A stretch of DNA of 64,000 bases from Homalodisca vitripennis. Lineage: Eukaryota; Arthropoda; Insecta; Hemiptera; Cicadellidae. The notes below the pieces were generated by a model. That model made no database searches, was not told where the DNA came from, and saw only the letters and a list, made by a program, of their open reading frames with translations. Below are positions 33,301 through 45,106 of this stretch, one piece after another. The stretch is taken from positions 186,132,501 through 186,196,500 of the forward strand of contig NC_060210.1 in the NCBI RefSeq assembly GCF_021130785.1. Reading direction: 5' to 3'. A program made the translations under genes and the position numbers. The stretch's first letter is position 1; the number at the start of each line of letters is the position of its first letter.

Positions 33301-36300
33301 TTTTAAGAGGTTAGTCCTCTATTTCGCCTTTCTCTGCCCATCCTCATGAGCCATTGGCCTGTGCGAGGATGTTATCAAAGAGAATAATTAGGAGAATCTG
33401 TACAGTACAAGGCCGATGGTACTAATAAAAACCGCAACGGACACTGACAGGATTTGAATCAGCACTATCTCTAACTGAAATCCAAAGTCCGATGCCTTAG
33501 TCCGCGAGGCCACCAGCTTTCCATAAAATATATTATTTTTTTTAAATATTCCAACAATTAATTACACAAAACTAAAATACAACTTGGTTGGTACAAAAGT
33601 AATATTGCTCTACCTGGCTCCTGTATCTCCGATATTGTTGCTACTCAATCTTAGTGTTGCCAGAGGAGGCTTTCCACCCAAGAAATCAGCTATAAATTCC
33701 ATGCCTAAGTCCCCAATGTTGTTGCAAGAAAGATCAAGTGACAGAAGAGTCGAGTTCTTTTTCAAACCTTCAACTAAAATTTCCATGTCATGACCATCAA
33801 AACCGATTTTTTGTAGATGAAGTTCCGTAAGTGTCTTGTTAACCTACACAGATAATGATCATATCAATACTTTTTATGTCAGCTATGGAAATGTTTGTGG
33901 AGTTTTAAATGTCTGCAGTTCCAGTTTCCTAGTCTTGGAAATGTAACTGTGCATCTGGATTTTTTGGATCCTCCAAGGAATAAATACGAGTCTTTTTAAG
34001 CCTTAAGTGCAGTCAGGGAGTGTGTAGTATTTGCATTTTGGTGACGCATCTAAAAGTCCACAACGTCAATTCCACATTAAATAAGCCAGTTGCATAAATA
34101 AAATTTATTGTTCTCTAGTTTTCTTTATAATTATTGTTGCTAATAATTTTTCATGTTTATTACTCTTTAACATATTTATTTATGTTTAATTTCTCCTTTT
34201 TGTGCAATGAATACACATGTATACAACAACTGGCCCCCAATGTTATGTCCTTAAAGTTTAGCACTACCCAGGCTGCCTTTTCTACAAAAGCAAAATTTTA
34301 TAAGAAAAAAAGAAAGCTAAACTTAACTAATTACTTGTAGGATTACGAGATTTATTTGCAAATAAATAGTTTGAAGTGACTACACGTTAACATGTAACAA
34401 GGAGGAAACAAAATAGGGTCCGTAAGGTATAAAACTTGTTAAATGGGGTTCCATTATAATAAAATATATTACAGAAAATCCTTAGCGGAGCGAGAAATGC
34501 GAGATGATTGCGGATGATTGCGAGAAATCATCTTACTTTCCCGCAACAATTAAACTGAAAATGATGGAGAAGTGTGCTTGCTTGAACTTTTGTACTGCCT
34601 ATCGTTATTAATAACGACACCTACTATTTATGACAACAGACCACAAAAAAACCTCATTTTGGTAATACAAAAAAGTCAATATTTTCATAATCAAGTCCCA
34701 ATATTTAACTGTTTTTAAAAACATATTTTTTATCTTTATTTTCCTTATTGTCATTGGAAGCTTGTTGAATAATTTCGGGCCTATAAAGTTAAAGAATTTT
34801 GTATAAAACATCTTTCGGTGAGGTACTGCATAAATATATATATTTCTTAATTTTTGCTTGAAAACATTCTCCAAGTTTAACAAGTTACCACTTCTGGAGT
34901 AGAAACATTTCATTACTTTGTAAGCGTACAAATTTCTTAAAGGGAGAATTTTTAAATTCATAAAACATGGATATGAGTATGCATTAATTTATGTTTCCTT
35001 ATTATTAATCTGATATAATGGTTTTGAATTATAATCAAGGGATTCAATGATATAAAATATGCACTTTATATATGCAATATTTATTCTTATTGAGTGTTGA
35101 CACCAAACCACAATTTCTTTTATGACTATCATTGGCTGTTATTGTTATGCGTGAATTAATATTTTTACCTATTGTTAATATTTCTTTGTTTACAGTTTGT
35201 TATTGACTATGAATGATTTGAAAGGATAGAAGGATTTTGGAAATTTTTCATTATTGTGTGTTACAAAAAGTTATAATACTTTGTAGCAAATAAAATCAAA
35301 GGAATTAGTTATTTTGTAATCATCAAGATTATTAAAAATTGTGATTTTTATTTGTTGCTGACAAACAAGTAAATTCTGAGTTGTATGCTGGAAATTCTGT
35401 AACAGCTACATAACTATTTACTCATAGAACCTAATTTATTATGAAAAATCTTTATATTATAATGTAAAGTTATATTTATAGGTTCTTTGTGTAGTTATAA
35501 TATGGTAAATGATGTTTTCTAACGTTTCATTCTGATCATGTTTTTTGATGAGTGAACATCCAATTTCATAAGTTGTGAATAAGTTAACTTTGTTTTATAT
35601 ATGGATGTTTTTTTCTAGAGAGGAAGGTTGCAATAAACAAATTTTATGTTGTATATAATAACTAAACAAAATATGATGTTAACAATTATTGATTCATAGG
35701 AGTTACTTCATCTTTAAGTCCTGAGATTTAAAAAGGAAATCCATACAAGTTCTGAAGATATTGGTAGATATTGGCTTTTGATGCATCTAATTACAAAAGT
35801 AAAAATACCTTTTGATGCATCTAATTATAAAAGTGAAAATATATTTTACCAAATGTACTCCAACGACTGCAAACCAGTAACAAAGATCATCACTACCAAT
35901 AACCTTACAATAAGAGTTTGCTGAAGAAGCTCTGCAACAGCATCAGTTTGTAGAACATGGCCAGGTGGACCCAGGATGCGATTAAGATTTATAGACTGCA
36001 GATCTTTGTTCGTGGTCCGCAGAACAGTTGTGAAGTAAACAAGAGACTCAATGTTTAGGTCGGTCTCTCCGATATCCAAATGTTTCAGCGACTGGTTAAC
36101 TGAGAGCATCATTGCCAGGCTCTTCAAACCCTGCAAATCAGTATCAAAGATCATCACTACCAATAATCTTACAATCAGAGTTTGCTGGAGAAGCTCTGCA
36201 ACAGCATCAGTTTGTAGGACATGGCCAGGTGGACCCAGGATGCAATTAAGATTTATAGACTGCAGATCTTTGTTCATGTAGTCCGCAGAACAGTTGTGAA

Positions 36301-39300
36301 GTAAACAAGAGACTCAATGTTTAGGTCGGTCTCTCCGATATCCAAATGTTTCAGCGACTGGTTAACTGAGAGCATCATTGCCAGGCTCTTCAAACCCTGC
36401 AAATCAGTATCAAAGATCATCACTACCAATAATCTTACAATCAGAGTTTGCTGGAGAAACTGTGCCAAAGCATCAAGTTTGTAGGACATGGCCAGGTGGA
36501 CCCAGGATGCGATTAAGATTTATAGACTGCAGATCTTTGTTCGTGGTCCGCAGAACAGTTGTGAAGTAAACAAGAGACTCAATGTTTAGGTCGGTCTCTC
36601 CGATATCCAAATGTTTCAGCGACTGGTTAACTGAGAGAATCATTGCCAGGCTCTTCAAACCCTGCAAATCAGTATCAAAGATCATCACTATCAATAATCT
36701 TACAATCAGAGCTTGCTGGAGAAACTGTGCCAAAGCATCAAGTTTGTAGGACATGGCCAGGTGGATCCAGGATGTGGTTAAGAGTTATAGACTGCAGATC
36801 TTTGTTCATGGTCCGCAGAACAGTTGTGAAGTAAACAAGAGACTCAATGTTTAGGTCGGTCTCTCCGATATCCAAATGTTTCAGCGACTGGTTAACTGAG
36901 AGCATCATTGCCAGGCTCTTCAAACCCTGCAAATAAGTGTCAAAGATCATCACTACCAATAATCTTACAATCAGAGTTTGCTGGAGAAACTGTGCCAAAG
37001 CATCAAGTTTGTAGGACATGGCCAGGTGGATCCAGGATGTGGTTAAGACTTATAGACTGCAGATCTTTGTTCATGGTCCGCAGAACAGTTGTGAAGTAAA
37101 CAAGAGACTCAATGTTTAGGTCGGTCTCTCCGATATCCAAATGTTTCAGCGACTGGTTAACTGAGAGCATCATTGCCAGGCTCTTCAAACCCTGCAAATC
37201 AGTGACAAAGATCATCACTACCAATAATCTTACAATCAGAGTTTGCTGGAGAAACTGTGCCAAAGCATTAAGTTTGTAGGACATGGCCAGCTGGATCCAG
37301 GATGTGGTTAAGAGTTATAGACTGCAGATCTTTGTTCGTGGTCCGCAGAACAGTTGTGAAGTAAACAGGATACTCAATGTTTAGGTCGGTCTCTCAGATA
37401 TCCAATTTCTTCATCAATTCTTTCTTTTTGTTCTCTTAGGACAAGAAGCTTATAAATTGCACCTAGTCTTATAAGGATCTTTGCGCTGCTTCCGGAGAGA
37501 CAGGATGGGCAAGGTTGGGAGTAGGAACCGCTTAGGGCACTAATCTTAAGTCTTGTCCTCTCAAAAGAAGGGGAGGACAGCTTTGAACCAGCTTCTCCAG
37601 TCAAAGCAGGCAAGGGATGGCACACCTTTATGTTGAGGCTAGCAAGAACCTCTGACACAACGAAAGAACCCCACCAACTCCAACACTCATGTCCAGCAGT
37701 ATACTAGTTCTATTGAATTACCCTTGCACCCCAGAATGTAGACATCTGCAGTTAGTGATGTGCCGCTCATGGACATCCACAATTTTGCATCCAGATTTAA
37801 GTGACACCATGCAAATCAGTGACAAATATCATTATTGTCAATAACCTTACAATCAGTGCTGGAGAAGCTATGCAACAGCACTAGTTTGTAGGACAATACC
37901 AGGTGGACCCAGGATGCAGTTGGCATCATTAGCAGGCTCAAACCCAACTTCAACCCCTGCAAAGTTGGAATATTGTATGGTACCATACTTGTGTCCTCAT
38001 AATATTAAAAGTTAAGATTTAACGGTATATACATGTAATAAGATATTTTTAAAACAATCACTAATTCTCTGCATAATTTAAATTCTTTGCATGAAGTGAA
38101 ATAGGATTAAACAACTTTTAATTGTAATGGTTTCAGTAACATATCATTAAAAACTGCCAAAATGTTCAATTTGTAATTATTAATCTAGGACTTAATGATG
38201 TTAAGAATGTTCAAAACTTTTAACCTCAGTCAGATTACCCAAATTATTCTAACCCAAATTATTCTACTCATAACTATATAAGGCACTTCAGTATGGTGTA
38301 TTAAATGTATTTGGTAATCAAGGTCACAAAACTACAGGTAGATGAGGTAGATATTAATTTTAAATTTCAATTTAACTATAGTTTAGTTAAGACACTTCTC
38401 AAAATGTTCCTGTGATAAATCTTCATCCTTGATTAAGTTTAAGTTACCTATTATCCAAAACTAAGCCTAATACTGATTGATAACCTAAGAATAAATATAA
38501 GTACAGGATTTAAACTTTTAAAATTACCTTACATCCAATTTTGTTCCCATTCAGACGAAGAGATTTTAGAATTGTTGAGTTTTTTAGTTCTGCCAATCTT
38601 ATAACACCATCCTCTCCAATATTATTGCACATTAAATTTAGTTCCAGTAAAGATCGATTTGTCTGAAAATAATACAAAGTTACAAAAGAATATATTATTT
38701 GCAGATTCAATTGAATTTGTGGCTGGGACAGGTACTATTATCTTGTAATACATTTATTTGGTGGTAAAGTTTGAGGTTAGGGTGTACTGAAGTCAGTTCT
38801 GATAAGAGCCTCACCATTATCTTAAATGACTCGGGGAGGCCTAAACACTATAGGATACTTAAAACGATCCAGTTATATTATTTTAATGAACTTGAAAAAA
38901 GTCTTCTTGTTTAATAAACCTATTAACTACTGTTATATTAATTATGATCAATTTAATAATCAAATACAATGATACATTTTTATTTTATGGTGTTTTTGTA
39001 AATTGTAAAACTATTTGACACTATTCAATGCTGTTCTGTGATGCACGAAGATTTTGTACTTTTATGTTAGGGTTTCTTCTTATTCCAAACTATAAATCCT
39101 TCTTGCCAATGGTACGTTATAGTGGGTACGGTACTTAATGCAAGATAACCAAATCAAGCAACATCGTGGCTGCTGCTTGAATGGGTAACCGCTTAGCGAT
39201 CATATCCTTCAAGCAGTCCACTTTCCTGACTATTGGTGCTGGATCGGAAGTCACCTTTAAGTCGTTGGTATCCAGGTTAAGTGTCAAAGAGGGTTTCTTA

Positions 39301-41557
39301 ACCCTAACTTTGGCTGGTGAAAGACATTCCTTCTCTACCTTTTACTTCTAAATAGTTACTGTAAAGTACACTATAACTAAGGCTCTGGGCGATATGGAAT
39401 GCTACAAAGGTGTCAAAATCACCTTGGGGTTGTGAAAGGATGGAGTTTGCCACTGAGAACTAGTAGTCTACTAAGCAGCCAAAATCATTGGTACACTTGA
39501 CCAGTTGGTATTGACTTGCAACAAATCTTAGAAACCAATCTTCACGTCACTCTCCATAATATCTGTTCTTCATTTATATTCACATTAAAATAAATATTTA
39601 GGTACGTCAGTGTCTCAAATTAGTAATTTTATATTTATGTATATTTTTAGAAATAAGATTCCCACCTATCCTACACCTTCCCTCCGGCCATATGGCCAAT
39701 GAGATCTAATCAGTTAAATTCGCCAAAAAAGTCAAAAAAGCCAAGCATAGAACCCTTATGAAAATAACTCCTTGCTTAAAACAAGCCGAGTGGAAGAATT
39801 AAATCACATTGTATTTTTTTTACTTGTCGTACTAATTACTTGTAATTTTTATATTCTGAAAATTACATTATCAAAGGAATATAAAAAGACAATCTACTTA
39901 ACATTGGAGTTTCGTATCACAAACGATGAAGTTTTTAGAAAGGTTCTTAAGTTTACTTATATAAATACTTTATATAACTAATTTTACCTCCAGAAAACTT
40001 ATCAGATGTGGCATTCCATTGTCAGTTATTCGGTTGTATGCCAGGTTGGCAGCTACAACTTTGGGATGATCAGCCAGAAATCTACATATTCTCGGAATAT
40101 CATCATCATCGATTCTCCGCCTTAAAAAATTAACTAAGTAAGAGTATAATAATATTCATCCTAGCACCTTACACAGAAAAGATGTTTATTTTATAGCTGA
40201 TTACACATGTTGTTTTAAACATTTTTAATTGCAATTATTCCGTTTGTTGGATTGTATCTAGACTTGGAAAGCTTAAAAAGTAATTCAATCAATATGTCAT
40301 TTGTAACAGTGTATGCAACAAGCTCCAGATATTTTAGTTAGATTTAATTATGATAGTACGTCTTGGAAATCAGAAAAAAGCGGTGCTTTTGCATTCTAGC
40401 ATTTAATAAAGTCTAGACAATATGGCCTGAAAAAGCATTGAGTTATGAAATGGTTAGTTACTAAATAATAAAAATTAATGATCCTTTGTATTTTGTAATT
40501 TTAATTTTGCCTTTTTTGAACAGCTTTATATACAAACGGCAAAGAAACAGAATGTTCATTGCAGCACAATTTCTACATAGTAGCTTAAAGAGCTATCTAA
40601 ATGGCCATCCATGCCAAGCATTTTTTCACATCTTCATTTCCTTCTTGTTCTTAGTGTATTACTGATATCTACACAATCCTATCTTTCTTAAACAAGCTCA
40701 ATAATTTTATCATCTTCTAGATTATATTTCTCTTCTTCTAGTATTTATTGATCAATTGTATAAATTGTACCTTCTTCATATCATGTGATCTTCATTAAGC
40801 CCACCAATGAAGAGATATCTACTTGTTATCTATTTCCATTAAAGTTATTACAAGCATCTAAGCAGTTTCCTCTTGAATAGTATTTTTAGTTTGATTTCAG
40901 TTGACAAAGTTGCCTAATTTCTTGAACTCCAGATGCTACTTCTTAACTACACGGAGTCAACAATAACACACTAGACCTGTATCTATTTAAAGATATTTAT
41001 TATAAGACAAACTAGCAAAATAAAAACCTCGTTGAAGAGTGACCAATGAAAAGTTCAGACTTCCAGTTTAAAAATTGTGAGCAAATGACCTTGTATAGGA
41101 AGACACTAGAAAGATAAGACAAGCTCCTCAGCTGCTATGTTATTCACAAAATATATCACCAAATCGCGGAAATTAGGAAAACTGCAGTGGATGCAACCTT
41201 TTGTTATCGTTTCTTGTATATTTGAATGAAAAATTGATTACCTTAGAACATCCTACCTCTTACAAGATTTTTAAATGGCAGGAAATTTTAAACCATTAAA
41301 AGCCTAGAAGCTCCATTTTAGTGGATAGTGGGTGCATAGTTTTTTAATTTAATTTTTGACCTACAGAGAAAGCACTATAGTTTTCCACACAGGTTCACCA
41401 AAAATAGTTTAAATATTAGTGCAGATAGGACTTACCTTATTCGAGAAAATAATTCTTTGCCTACTAACATCAGTATTTTCGTCCCAGGCAGAACTAGGTA
41501 CCTTTTACACATACATGACAGAAATAAATCATCCAGGTAGTAACGGTTGTTATCCAT
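30309..41557 (-). CDS. LRRC34: leucine-rich repeat-containing protein 34-like
   Basis: Seven minus-strand exons join in phase with GT-AG junctions: 41436-41557, 39988-40120, 38528-38662, 35909-36130, 33614-33843, 32521-32686 and 30309-30506. They give 401 residues, close to the family length. Ribonuclease-inhibitor-type LRRs run through residues about 55-330 (for example LELNLMCNNIGEDGVIRLAE and LLSLDLSCNNIGDLGMEFIA). The segment SLKHLDIGETDLNIESL followed by LQSINLNRILG and the C-terminal FRMLRSGVLNDKTLDIH match LRRC34 in order and content. LRRC34 is known mainly from vertebrate germ and pluripotent cells; its role here is inferred by homology only. The start ATG at 41557 is the best in-frame choice, but an upstream exon is possible. 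The fourth coding exon belongs to an amplified array described separately. Confidence 0.87.
31290..31366 (+). repeat. possible LINE 3' end
   Basis: The stretch tgtacatgtattgaataaag runs into aatgattgat, similar to the other LINE tails in this window. Only the tail is visible. Confidence 0.25.
31580..31812 (-). repeat. 5S rRNA-derived SINE, copy 1
   Basis: The minus strand from about 31812 reads gattaagcaacgtagagcg and cttggatgggtgaccgc, the 5S rRNA internal-promoter region. A unique body follows (agccacctttaagccgttgg, then agccctaactttgactgg) and a CA-rich tail near 31580. The same head-plus-body order recurs on plus at 39140-39345, so this is a SINE and not a 5S gene. Confidence 0.75.
31813..32520. 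other. LRRC34 intron 6, remainder
   Basis: A fragment at 32340-32420 (tggcaactaggcaaacac, then aattcacttgaaccagaag) is shared with about 20950-21015 in NDUFA10 intron 2, so it is an unnamed dispersed repeat. Otherwise plain AT-rich intron. Confidence 0.4.
32990..33250 (+). mobile_element. mariner 5' end fragment
   Basis: It starts with a mariner-like terminus, gggctatccagaaagtag. After a short leader it reads NPTSCEVWLVLGFLLAKSNK and PIEIYHQLCEFY, the N-terminal helix-turn-helix start of a mariner transposase. It has no complete frame and the remainder of the element is missing. It lies in LRRC34 intron 5. Confidence 0.7.
33310..33525 (-). repeat. tRNA-derived SINE, copy 2
   Basis: On minus the head reads ggtggcctcgcggactaagg and, after 30 bases, GATTCAAATCC, an A-box/B-box pair. 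The body with ggccaatggctcatgagg matches the copy at 24865-25045. This is the better preserved copy. Confidence 0.7.
33844..34607. other. LRRC34 intron 4, 5' of LINE remnant
   Basis: AT-rich. Part is likely the 3' untranslated part of the LINE remnant at 34608-34961, since that element reads on minus toward here. A tandem gatgattgcg occurs at about 34502-34522. Confidence 0.35.
34608..34961 (-). pseudogene. LINE ORF2 C-terminal remnant
   Basis: A 117-residue frame contains LPLRNLYAYKVMKCFYSRSG and FFNFIGPKLFNKLPMTIRKI. This YAPxLFNxLPxxIR-type signature is common after the reverse transcriptase domain of Jockey-like and related non-LTR elements. No RT catalytic part lies upstream, so it is a 5'-truncated copy in LRRC34 intron 4. 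Confidence 0.55.
34962..35908. other. LRRC34 intron 4, remainder
   Basis: AT-rich. The stretch at 35185-35280 (ctttgtttacagtttgttat, then tttgaaaggata) is related to 56330-56385 in the UBE2J2 gene, an unnamed dispersed repeat. A direct repeat of ttttgatgcatctaatta lies at 35776-35832. Confidence 0.4.
35909..36130 (-). CDS. LRRC34: LRRC34 coding exon 4, array copy 1 (intact)
   Basis: This 222-nt exon encodes 74 residues (GLKSLAMMLSVNQSLKHLDI through AVAELLQQTLI) covering two LRRs. It is preceded by tttgcag and followed by gtaagg, with phase 0 on both sides, so it joins exons 38528-38662 and 33614-33843 without a shift. It is the only full-length, frame-intact member of the tandem array. Confidence 0.85.
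36131..37401 (-). repeat. tandem array of degenerate LRRC34 exon copies (copies 2-6)
   Basis: Copies lie at 36173-36396, 36439-36661, 36704-36926, 36969-37191 and 37234-37401 (truncated). The period is 265-266 bp. Each is separated by a 42-nt spacer that begins gtaag and ends tttgcag on minus, and the copies are near-identical by eye. Copy 2 has a two-base insertion that ends its frame after FTTVLRTT. Copies 3-5 share an extra T giving GPPGHVLQT then stop. The shared lesion shows that copies 3-5 came from one broken parent or were homogenised. Confidence 0.9.
37402..37700 (-). other. GC-rich insert splitting the exon array, 94-codon frame
   Basis: Array similarity stops abruptly near 37401. 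A roughly 300-bp GC-richer block follows, with an open minus-strand frame (VLASLNIKVCHPLPALTGEA, later KISALSGSYSQPCPSCLSGS). It has no domain I recognise. A decayed array copy continues beyond it, so this is probably an inserted transposon fragment. Confidence 0.35.
37805..37965 (-). pseudogene. decayed seventh copy of the LRRC34 exon
   Basis: The stretch caataaccttacaatcag, then aggtggacccaggatgca, follows the order of the array unit (spacer end, LQQ region, GPPGH region). It has many substitutions and deletions and is clearly older than copies 2-6. Confidence 0.65.
38663..39139. other. LRRC34 intron 2, 3' part
   Basis: AT-rich intron with no feature beyond the acceptor ttattttcag before exon 38528-38662. 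Confidence 0.45.
39140..39345 (+). repeat. 5S rRNA-derived SINE, copy 2
   Basis: The head reads aatcaagcaacatcgtgg and gcttgaatgggtaaccgc, a decayed 5S internal promoter region. The body (agtcacctttaagtcgttgg, then aaccctaactttggctgg) matches the minus-strand copy at 31580-31812 throughout. It is inserted antisense to LRRC34, in its second intron. Confidence 0.75.
40121..41435. other. LRRC34 intron 1, nothing recognised
   Basis: AT-rich, no coding similarity, no terminal inverted repeats seen. Confidence 0.45.
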
Positions 41558-42003
41558 TATTAAATAATGGGAGGAAGATGCACGGTTTCTATTAGTAATA
41601 TTTAAATGTTTCAAATAATTAAAGAACTATCAAAATTGTAGGTTAATGTTATTATTATCTATATCAGCTGCAAACACATTCTAATGATATAAATAACCAA
41701 ATTATTTCTCCTCAGTGATGAAACCAGCAGATACTTAGAACCAAATACCTATAGAAAATCAACAATTCAATATTTTTATAAGCATCTACATTAGTTTACC
41801 TAATGAATATAGAATATAGATAAATTATTCTAGAAAATCTTTCCAAAATGAAGTCAGAGTTACACTTTAAAAATTTAATGATAAAGTACTTATCTTGAAG
41901 TATTAGGTCTTTGAACAATACAGTTAACAGTTTTTAGTATTTTTAATAGAAAAAAATTATATTAAACAAAACAGCTTGAAACAAAAAAATAGACAGTGGC
42001 GTA

Positions 42004-43366
42004 TATAGGAAATTATTTCGAAGGGGGCTGACACCCTGTGGGGGTTAAGGTGCATTATAATACCTCTGAAAACAGATGCTTGATGATTTTCCCTCAGGAA
42101 ATTGTTCATCTTTAAGACCTCATAATCGTATTCTAAAATAGTGCTTGTCTTTATTTATAAATTAGCAAATGTTTGTAAATTCTGCAGCATTATTATACTG
42201 TTAGTACCAGAAGATAATCAGTAGTTGCTTATGTGTTGCAAGTTTATAACAGTACATAATTCAACACATTAGGACTAACAGGTTTACATTTCAAGAGAAT
42301 ACAGTGAAACTAATCTTTTGTGTTTAACAAAATAGGTTTTGAACTAAAAGCTTAGAATTGAAATGGTTACTGCGTGCTAACCAACAACATTTAATTTAAC
42401 TATATTGTGGTGAAATTCGGGTGGAAATAGATTTGCAACATATATGGTTATAATAATCTGTGACACCATTTTTTTATTTTGTAAACATAATTATTTACAT
42501 AATTGAAAAATAATTGTACTACCTAAACTTAGTGTTGCATGTAATTTTATTTAGCACAAAATGCAAGTACCTAAGTAATAATAAATCAATAGTGTAGATC
42601 ATATATGATTATAAAAAGCTATGTACAGGAAAGTTTTTGGAAATTTTAAAAACAGAAATTAGAAAGCTAGCTCAGAAGAGAAATAAAAACAAGTATAAGT
42701 GTAAAAAAGTTTAAAAATTGATTTTCCTATGCAAAAAATGTACCGTTATTTCAACAAATACAAAAAATATAATTATACAAGTATAATTAAAATTTCAGTA
42801 AAAGATATAGAGTGCCAAAGATTTAGTGTGTAATTTAAGTTTTCTAGTGTAACACTTTCGTTGAATGCAGGAGACCAGCTGTGATATTAATTTGTGAGAT
42901 GAAGAAATCAACAGACAGTAAGTAGTGTTCCTATTGTCAGATGCCACATTTATTATGTGTTTGATAAATGAAAAAAAGGTGTATTATGCGTGAGATTGTA
43001 CACACCCTTAATAATATTTCAAAGTGAAATATTTACTGGTATACAAGTTTGCACAAACAGCAATCGGACTGATCTACAATTGTTATTGAATCACAACAAT
43101 TTAATATGTATTGCTACCAGAAAGTCTGCTAGATCTTAGATTGAGGTGGTATGTTTAATATGTTTTGGATGAAATTCTGAATAAGGATATTTTAGGTAGA
43201 CTGTACAGCTGATGCAAGCCAGGATGCAAGTACAGGAAGAAGATAAGCTTACATAAGTCTGGGTGCTTAAGCTGAAGCAACAAACTACTGGTATATATTT
43301 TCATTATCTTACAATTTCAGGAGGGGGGCTTGAGCCTCCTAAGCCTCTCTCCTAATTACGCCCATG
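42004..43366. mobile_element. non-autonomous hAT element, 1363 bp
   Basis: The left end starts CAGTGGCGTATATAGGA and the right end on minus starts CATGGGCGTAATTAGGA, the usual hAT terminus. Both continue into a G-rich stretch (gaagggggctg and the complement of gggggcttgagcc). The 8-bp flanks are AAAATAGA and AAAATAGG, a one-mismatch target duplication. The interior is AT-rich without a transposase frame. Confidence 0.8.
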
Positions 43367-44262
43367 AAAATAGGTGACACGAAAAGTGTGTGTAAGCAAA
43401 CCAGCTGAAAGAACTTATATGCTAAGAGGCTTCCGGCACTTCTCGTATAATACGTACCTTGGCCTACATAACAGTCAAAGGGTTAAAGTAGACTGACATA
43501 ACAAATTTGTCACAGTGCAACGAAAAAGAATAAACAACACATTGTATTTTTAAACGTATATTATTTAACAAACTATTTACAGTAGAAATATATTTAAACT
43601 TAAATTACATATTGTTAATATACATTTCACTTGATACTTAAATCATACAGTAATACAGTTTTAAGAGAATTTATAACATATATTTTTAACAATATTAGTT
43701 ATTTTACCTCTTTATTGTAACAAGGCAATAATGAAAATGAGAAACAATGTAAATTATCATATGTATTACAGTAACATCACAACATTTTTTTGCTTTACTG
43801 TATTTAATTTAATTAGGTTTTTTAGGCTTATTTATCGTTTATAAAAAATTACGGATAACAAAACATTATATTTTTAAATTGTAAATAAAATTGAGAAAAC
43901 ACCTTAATTATATTTTTGAAATTAAATGAACCCAAGAAAAAATAACTAATCACGTTTATTGCATACTAGCAATTTTATATTCAGATCAAATCAATGGTAA
44001 GCCTGCTCTCTTGGCATCGGCTCTGGTACTTCCGTTGTTTAATAGATTCATACCCGGTTAGTGGGATATGCAAGGCAATATTACAAGTGACTGAAAATAT
44101 TACCAAAATTCCTACTTGGCATGTAGAATGGGGTGTAAAATGTTTGACAACGGTAAGTCATGTTTTTCAACTATTTTCTTGACTTTCTATGGTTTTAAAT
44201 AATTATTACAATTACCAAGAATTTATGTGTAGCACTACGTAAGGCAAGCCGCATTTACAAAA
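43367..44262. other. intergenic, nothing recognised
   Basis: AT-rich. A 62-codon frame at 43994-44182 has no recognisable content. Confidence 0.45.
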
Positions 44263-45106
44263 TACAATGTTAAACTTTAAATAAGTTTATGACTTTTAGT
44301 GATAAAATAGTGGAGAATGTCTCATTTTAAAGATACAATAAGCACACATCCAATCGCTTTTAACCCTAAAAATGCAGACATCGCACTACACAAGGTTGTC
44401 AGCATTTACCACAAACAATATAACATCCATAATTAATGATATTTCTCAATATATTTTATATAGTAATAAACTATAAATATGGCACTATTAATTTATCCAC
44501 ATACCGTCTTTATTTATTCCTTCTTAAAACTTATCTGTTGAAGTAACTGTTTGACTTTGCCAGATTTTAAGGGCTTTTTAACAGGCAGTTTTTTTCTAAA
44601 TAAATGTGGAAGTTGTATTGTAATAAATTTGTCTTTATTTTGTGTATATATATATATTGAATTATTATTTGAGTGTGTTAGTAAAGGGCAATGCTGTACT
44701 AATGAGGAAAAAGTAAAAAAAAAGTTTTCAAAAGACAGTTAATAGCTTTTTAATGTCGAATGTTAAGTACTTAATTAATTGTAACTGCTTTTTTTATTCT
44801 GTAGCCTTTTGCTTAAAAAAGTATACACAATATGTTACACTTTGTTAATGTTTATGTACTTATTATTTACTTTCAATATATGCTTGCAAAACGTCTAAAA
44901 ATATGTAGCGCCACAAGTGAATATAGTCAGCACTTTGAGGGTTAAACTTTAAAAATATTTAAATTGGTTTTTCAGAAAAAGAGTAAAACATGTTTAGATG
45001 AGTTTTTATCATATCTTTAAAATGAGACAAAAAATATAATTTCTTTGGTCTTATAATTCTAAGACCACATATAAGGGTATAAACGTGTTTAAAGTTTAAC
45101 ATTGTT
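44263..45106. repeat. imperfect foldback element
   Basis: The start acaatgttaaactttaaata is answered at the end by gtttaaagtttaacattgt. A second matching block, gtctcattttaaagata, lies inside both arms. No transposase frame and no clear target duplication were found, so the superfamily is unknown. Confidence 0.5.

Noticed and set aside
36051..37099. Series of plus-strand frames of about 63-76 codons
   Set aside because: They repeat with the LRRC34 exon array and are its antisense shadows.
35909..37401. Regular direct repeats, CRISPR-like at first glance
   Set aside because: The period is 265 bp with no unique spacers, and the units encode an LRR exon in a eukaryotic gene.
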